A program made the position numbers and the translations under genes. The notes under the pieces are model-generated. The model was not told where the DNA came from and searched no databases. It was given only the letters and a program-made list of their open reading frames with translations. Shown here piece after piece: positions 58,496-64,000 of a stretch of DNA of 64,000 nucleotides (positions are counted from its first letter, which is position 1; the number at the start of each line of letters is the position of its first letter). The stretch comes from Rostrohypoxylon terebratum (Eukaryota > Ascomycota > Sordariomycetes > Xylariales > Hypoxylaceae), in NCBI GenBank assembly GCA_022497145.1, contig MU385880.1:124001-188000 (forward strand), read 5' to 3'.

Positions 58496-61400
58496 ATGGA
58501 TCAAGGAGACCAGAACCAGAACGGGGACGAGATGCCCAACGACCAGGTCTTCGATTTGTTTAACGACGACCAGGCTTACGGAGACTGGGCTAACAACGTA
58601 GAAGCTGAGATGCCCAATAACTCTAACGAGCAGAATGGCTCGGACCACGGTTTCAGTACCCAGTCGGGTGCTCATCAAGCTAACCCATATGATTACCCAG
58701 TTGCCCAAATTAGTCACCAGTCTGGCAATGGATATACCATTCAGCCCAGCTTAGAACAGGGCTATCAGCTTGGTAGTCAGAATGACCAATCTGATAACCA
58801 GCTCGGCTTCCAGCCCGGTAACCAGCCTGGTTACCAACAAAGCTACCAAGTTAACAACCAAAACAATAACCAGGGATCCCAGCTTGGTAGTCAGTATGGT
58901 GTCCAGAGCAATCAGTCCGATAACCCACAGGACGCTCAACAGGCGGGATCCCAGCTTGGTAACGAACCAGGCTCTCAGTCTGGAAACCAGGGAGGCGGGA
59001 ATCAACATTTTCCGCCTATCAACTGGGATTCCGAGGCAGACAATGCCTTGATGTTTGCTATGGTTATCAACGCTTGTGGAAACGGACAGTCACGCGAGTG
59101 CAAGAAGCCCAAAGTTCCTTGGCCCAATGTAGCCGCGAGTATGCAGGCGATGGGGTATAAAATAACCAAAGACTCTGCAAAGTAAGTCGCCCCCTTTCTA
59201 AGTTTTCTCTTACGCCTTTCTCTTTTCCCCATCACTTGCTACTTCTACTTATTTCTCTCAACAAAACAACATTTGCTAACATTTGTTTTCTCTCCCAATA
59301 GCCAGCGCTTTCTGAAGCACCTGATAAAAGACTATCCAACCAAATATGAGGAGCTAAGAAAGCTCCACCCTTTCAACAGTAATGGCCAGGGCGACGATCA
59401 GTCTGATGATGATGACGAGGACGACGATGATGATGAGGGTACTTTTTCGAGACGCGCCAGCTACCGTGGTCGTAAGCCTCGCCAAAAGCGTGCGTCCACC
59501 AGAGCCCCTCGTAGGTCAACTCGCAAGAGTCTTGCAAAACCGAAGGAGGAAGCCGACGCTCCCTCTCTTGGCTCTAATGCGGACCGTTCAGCTACACGTG
59601 AACCGCTTGAGTTGCCCCATCGCCCTCTTAGTGCGATGTCCAGTATTCGAAACAGCAATAACACGCCATCGTCTTTGCGCGGTAGCACTCAGAATACCAA
59701 CCAGCAAGGCCAGGGCATGAACATGAGAAACTCTGGCGGACACGGTACCTTGCGCCTGAACGAACAGACTAATACATATCATCTCAGCGACCTCGCGGGC
59801 CAGAACGAGATCGATACAAGCCATCTCTACACTGCACAGCAAGGTGGTCTTTCTATGGGTAGTTATGCTGGAATGCTTTCTTACCCCCAAAGCAATATCC
59901 AGTATTGGTTAAACAACATTCGCGCTAATCAGGGTCAGTTTGATGCAAACATCTCGCCTGCTTTACTTCAGGGACATCTACTTCACCTCAGGGAATCTCA
60001 AAGCTACCCCGAATTATCTCGTTATACGTTGCCGCGCAATTACAATGTTCGTGCACAGGGTGGTGCTTCTACTGGTAGCCAAGGTAGCCAGGGCGGCCAA
60101 GCTGCCAGCCAAAGTACCAACATGCAAAGTGGCACTGGCGGTGGACAGGCCACAAGCGCGCCTAATCAAGGCGTAAGTACACAGGGTAATACTGCTGGCT
60201 CGCAAGGCAGACAAAGCATTTTTGGAGGACCTGGTCCTGGCCAGAACATGGGCACATCCAACAATACCCCGGCTCCGCAGACTGTTCAGAACTCCCCTGT
60301 TCCCGGCCAAAATGCCGGTATGCAGTCAAACGCTCAGGGTAACCAGGGCTTCCAGGGTGGTCCCCAAGGCGGACAGATTGATCGTTTTCAAAGCACGACT
60401 CCTGTTCAACCACAGGTTAGTTCTCAAGCTAGTCAAAACGCTGGTATGCGATCAAACGCTCCTGGTAATCAGAGATCCCAGAATCGTCCCCAAGGGGGCC
60501 AGAGCGTCGTTCGACAGTCTGCTCAGCAGCAGGGTGGTTCTCGAGCTACCCAAAATACTGGCATGCAATCTTCCACTCCTGTTCAACAGCAGAATCGCCA
60601 ACAGCAGGGCAGTCGCCAAACTGGTCAAAACGTCCGTACGCAACCTGCCACTCCCACCCAACAGCAGGGTGGTTCTCAACCTGGTCCAAATGTTGGTATG
60701 CGAACCTCTATGCCTGCTCAACCACAGCAGAGCGGTTCTCGACCTGGTCAGACTGTTAGTATGCCATCTGCTACACCTATGCAGCAGCAGTCGGGTTCTC
60801 AGGCCGGCCAGAATACCGGTATGCAGGGCAGTGTGCCCACTCAACCACGACAGAACCAGCAGGCTCGGGTCCAGAGAGGCCCAAACACAAATATGCAAGC
60901 TGCTACTACCCCTGTGCAGCAGCAGACCGGTTCTCGATCTGGTGGAAATGTTGGTACGCAGATGACTGTACCTTCTCAGCAGCAGAATGTTCCCCGAGCT
61001 GGTCAGAACACTGGCATGCAAGCTGCCGCTGCTTCTCAGCAGCAACAGCAGCAGCAGGCTAATCCCCAAGTCGGCCAAAATGTTGGTATGCAGGGCACCA
61101 TGCCCACTCAAGCACAACAAGGCCAGCAGAGCGGCACCATGAACGAAGGAAACATGGGTAACGTCGGCGCCGCTCAAAATGTCCAATCTACCGAGGTTTC
61201 TCAGCCTATGGACATGGATACGCCTCGTCAGCCGGATTCTATCCCAGCTGGTTTCGGCACATATGCAGCCCAACACGGCCTGCAGACCCCCACGGTGTCT
61301 CCCCAGCACCACCTGCAGCAGCAGCAGCAGCAGTTCAACGCGCCTGTTGCGAACATGGGTATGCACGGTCTTCCCGCCCCCGCTCAGCAGGGCCCGGAGG

Positions 61401-61501
61401 ATCCCCAGGGACTGAAGCGTCGCGCAGCCGACGACTCGGATACCGACGTCAAGCGTCGCAAGACGTACGACTTCGACAATCCCGACTCGGGCTCTTACTA
61501 A
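58496..61501 (+). CDS. Q/N-rich repeat protein with a Myb/SANT-like domain
   Basis: Exons 58496-59181 and 59302-61501 give 961 residues. The intron (GTAAGT ... AATAG) joins TKDSAK-to-N QRFLKHL in frame. Residues 1-170 are Gln/Asn/Gly-rich. Residues about 175-255 form the only ordered block, INWDSEADNALMFAMVI ... VPWPNVAASMQAMGYKITKD ... FLKHLIKDYP, which resembles the Myb/SANT-like DNA-binding helices common in fungal nuclear proteins. An Asp-rich stretch and a basic AT-hook-like region (RGRKPRQKR) follow. About residues 600-850 are tandem repeats with the theme GQNxGMQ..TPxQQQxGSQ. The C-terminus has a bipartite nuclear signal (LKRRAADDSD..VKRRK). Probably a nuclear regulator with a prion-like tail. 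Function is unknown. Confidence 0.8.
60300..61110 (+). repeat. Coding tandem repeat of about 72-75 bp (24-residue unit)
   Basis: About eleven diverged copies. The unit contains Gly-Gln-Asn-(Val/Thr/Ala)-Gly-Met-Gln, then a Thr-Pro-x-Gln-Gln-Gln block and Gly-Ser-Gln. CAG-rich at DNA level, so copy number is likely to vary between strains. Confidence 0.8.
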
Positions 61502-62394
61502 GCACGCAAGTCTCTTCTTACACACGGTGATCTAAGGGTATATCATGGCACACGCGCGCGCGGAATATCTTGATTCCTTGGCACGCACGTACGCATTCCC
61601 TTTTTTTCGCCGTCCCTCTTCGTTTCTTTCCCTCGCCGAGATTTAGTGACCCGGGGTATCGCACAACACACGTCCCCGTTTGCGTCGCTCGGTGGGGGCT
61701 TTCTAGGGTTTTATGGTTTTCGGGCTTTGATTCCTTTACGCGCTCATACGATCAGGGCAATTTCTCGGATTCATTCGTACGTGACGTCGCGCCTCACGGA
61801 ATGGATAAGTGGTGTTTCTAGTGATCACAATGGTTCTGGAAGCCCATTAATAAAAAAAAAAATATTATATAAAAACTCTCTGCTGATGTCTTTTGTAATA
61901 TGATTCATCGTAGTTGTAGTCCTATTGTCGTGAAGACCATCTATTCTACGTAGGCTTAATATTGCCTCCCATACCACATACCATAAGCAACGTGTAGGGG
62001 GATTTGGAAGTCAATACTCACGCCTCATACTTGTAATGAGAAAACTAGTATTCATTTTACAAGGTATTATGTGTAGAATGAATGTGCCCAATTTTCATCA
62101 TTTCGATGTATAGAATATTAATTATTTATACAATTAGAATTGTGACTCGTCTCGTTGTAGAATAATAGCTCCTCTCAATTTTTATCATGGTGTGAGCATA
62201 TCGTCTGGAGTCTCGTACGACGTTTTCATCAATAGAAGGCATCAAACCACGATGGATTCCAAAGAATTTGAGTTCCGTTTGATTGAGAAGAGTACGGTCA
62301 ATATAAATGTCAAGATTACGATTATTCACCTCTTGTCAATCTTACCACTGCCATTGCCATACCCCAAGCTTTATCACGAAGTAATTACAACTTT
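61502..62394. other. Convergent 3' regions
   Basis: No supported gene. Alternating GC (CACGCGCGCGCG) near 61550 and an A-11 run near 61852. Confidence 0.5.
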
Positions 62395-63766
62395 CTATTT
62401 ATTCCCCAACGCCTTCCGGACCTGTGTGTGGGGAAACCCGTGCCTAACAAAGTATATCGACATGACGAGGAGAATCGCCGGTATATACCGCGCCCAATCA
62501 AACGCATTCTTCGCCGCAGCCTTCCAGGACCGTCGGGTAACCAACCTTCCCGGCCGGCCCTCGGCCTCCTTACCCGCGACTCGGTTACAGACCTCTAGGA
62601 ATAGCTTGGGGTCGTCGGTTATGACGCCGTCGAGCTCCTTCCGGATACTCCACTCCATCCAGTTTTCATCGTTCACCGTCCACGTGTAGATCGGGTGGCC
62701 CGCCTTCTTCATATCCCGTATGAAGCGCCAGCCGGTAATTGGCATGGCCAACAGGTTTTGTACCATACTCGCGGAGAGGTTGGGTACGTAGGCCGCGAGC
62801 GCCCTTGCGTACATACTCGACATACCGACGTGTGCTATCGGGAAGCCGGGGAGGAATTCCTTTGTCAACTGGACGTATTGGATCTATATGCGAGTCAGCA
62901 ACTTCATGTATATAAAAGAACGAACAGAGGGTCGTGATAAGGCATCCTTACACTCCAACAACAAGGCAATATCCTCTCGCTCCACGGCCGCACCGCCGGC
63001 ACCGAAGCAATAGCATCGGCCGTAGCCCGCAGGAGCTCCGTAGCATCATCGTGTGTCTACACCCCCAGTCATTAGCAACTCACTCCACGACCCATCCATA
63101 TCCATAGTATCAAGATTTCTTTGTGATACCTTAATATCCAGCATAACCCAAACATGTTCCACCCCCGGCTGGTTCATATACTCGAGCAGATCAACCAGCC
63201 TCGGCATCGGCTGCTCCGGCTTCCTGATCGTGCGCAACGTGCTCAGGTATCTCCAAGGATGGTCGCGGATCTTCGAGTCCTCACCGAAGCAGCGCTTGAG
63301 CGCGGCGTCATGCGACAGCACGACGACGCCGTCGCTCGATAGATGCAAGTCCGTCTCGATGGCGTGCGCGCCCGCCTCGACCGCCGCGCGGAACGCGAGC
63401 ATCGAGTTCTCCGGCGCCACCACCTTGTACCCTCGGTGAGCTATAGCCTGCGGCAGGCAACGCGGTCCGGTGGAGGGATCCGTCGTGGGAGCGTTGTCGT
63501 TGGCGCGGGAGCGGGAGCGGGAGCGGAAGCGGGGTGCCGGAATACCTGCTACTCTCGGGCCCGTCAGCGAATGCGCTCTAACGCGGCTTGCCGTCGCCGC
63601 CGCCCAGCTAGTATTCTTCGCGACGGTACTCACCCGGCCCCCCATCCTCCATTCTCGGCTTCCCCGGCTGAATCAACGGCGTCTGCTCGTCGGCGGCAAG
63701 CGGCTCTTCCAGCGGCTGCTGGGTAGCAGGGTGACTAGTGAACCCAGGCTCCGAGCCCAGAGCCAT
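62395..63766 (-). CDS. Glycerophosphodiester phosphodiesterase-family enzyme, membrane anchored (PGC1-like)
   Basis: Exons 63766-63634, 63440-63130, 63056-62952 and 62883-62395 encode 345 residues in one frame. The catalytic block AHRGYKVVAPENSMLAF starts at residue 45, right after the first intron, and carries the His-Arg-Gly and Pro-Glu-Asn motif. HAIETDLHLSSDGVVVLSHD gives the metal ligands and second catalytic His. Later, GFPIAHVGMSS, YTWTVNDENWMEW and LDGVITDDPKLFLEVC match the family. A hydrophobic segment (YIPAILLVMSIYFV) near the end should anchor the enzyme. The layout fits yeast Pgc1, a phosphatidylglycerol phospholipase C on lipid droplets and mitochondria, but other GDPD enzymes are possible. 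The acceptor of intron 1 must be TATAG at 63441; a nearby CAG gives the wrong frame. Confidence 0.9.
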
Positions 63767-64000
63767 GATTATACAGGTACGAAATGAAGGTGAGGTTAGG
63801 AGCGATAGAGGAGTTTTAGGTCTGTATCATAAAAAATCCATGGCAAGTTAAAAGAGAGACATTCTCATGTTCTACTACCGTCTTTAACAAGATCTACCGT
63901 CCGGCGGAGATTAGGAAAGGAGGGAGAGCACGGCTTTCCACTAAATCCGCTCAAAGTAAGCGCGAATACGAATTGGGGATGAAAGGAATGGTGATACAGG
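63767..64000. other. Right edge: promoter of the GDPD gene
   Basis: No supported feature. Confidence 0.5.

Noticed and set aside
60452..61525. 357-codon minus-strand frame opposite the Q/N-rich gene
   Set aside because: Mirror of the CAG-rich repeat; Leu-rich repeat product without start context.

Overview
ORGANISM. The window is nuclear DNA of a filamentous ascomycete (Pezizomycotina, probably a sordariomycete). Genes lie on both strands and carry short GT..AG introns, mostly 50-150 nt, with CTAAC/CTGAC-type branch sites. Most spliced products are conserved eukaryotic proteins whose closest remembered relatives are from Neurospora-like fungi, for example the 21.3 kDa complex I subunit and QCR8. 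No prokaryotic operons, CRISPR arrays or intact transposons were seen. LAYOUT. 1-14.1 kb: 5' part of a serine beta-lactamase-family protein (-), nucleoporin NUP85 (-), glutathione-dependent formaldehyde dehydrogenase (+), a 4 kb gene-free stretch, a small AN1 zinc-finger protein (+) and endonuclease III NTH1 (-). 14.8-26.2 kb: a DUF676 lipase (-), RNA exonuclease REX3 (+), prohibitin PHB1 (-), QCR8 of complex III (+), the 21.3 kDa subunit of complex I (+), the Fe-S adaptor LTO1 (-) and N-acetyltransferase NAA10 (+). PHB1 and QCR8 are divergent over a 407-bp shared promoter. 26.8-41.7 kb: a large disordered protein (-), eIF2B-beta GCD7 (-), phosphatase NEM1 (+), a small membrane protein (+), H/ACA protein NHP2 (-) and a secreted GH92 alpha-mannosidase (+). 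41.9-54 kb: a nine-exon class I terpene synthase (-) beside a 6 kb gene-poor stretch, a small disordered protein (+), a DUF952 protein (-), a Cys-rich single-pass surface protein (+) and a U2 spliceosomal snRNA gene. 54.3-64 kb: translin (+), GPI11/PIG-F (+), a Q/N-rich tandem-repeat protein behind a long pyrimidine-rich leader (+), and a glycerophosphodiester phosphodiesterase with a C-terminal membrane anchor (-). HOW THE GENES FIT TOGETHER. Most loci are unrelated housekeeping genes: mitochondrial inner membrane, translation, splicing, ribosome biogenesis, lipid and GPI metabolism. The accessory content is the terpene synthase, the GH92 enzyme, the Cys-rich surface protein and the Q/N-rich protein. 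HIGHLIGHTS. The clearest non-coding find is the U2 snRNA gene near 53.73-53.93 kb, with branch-site recognition element, Sm site and stem-loops IIa, III and IV. The most interesting anomaly is in the terpene synthase: both metal-binding motifs and the reading frame survive across nine exons, but the exon 5 donor reads TTACGT instead of GTACGT, which suggests a recent splice-site lesion or non-canonical splicing. Exon boundaries come from reading the sequence by eye; no alignment or search was run.
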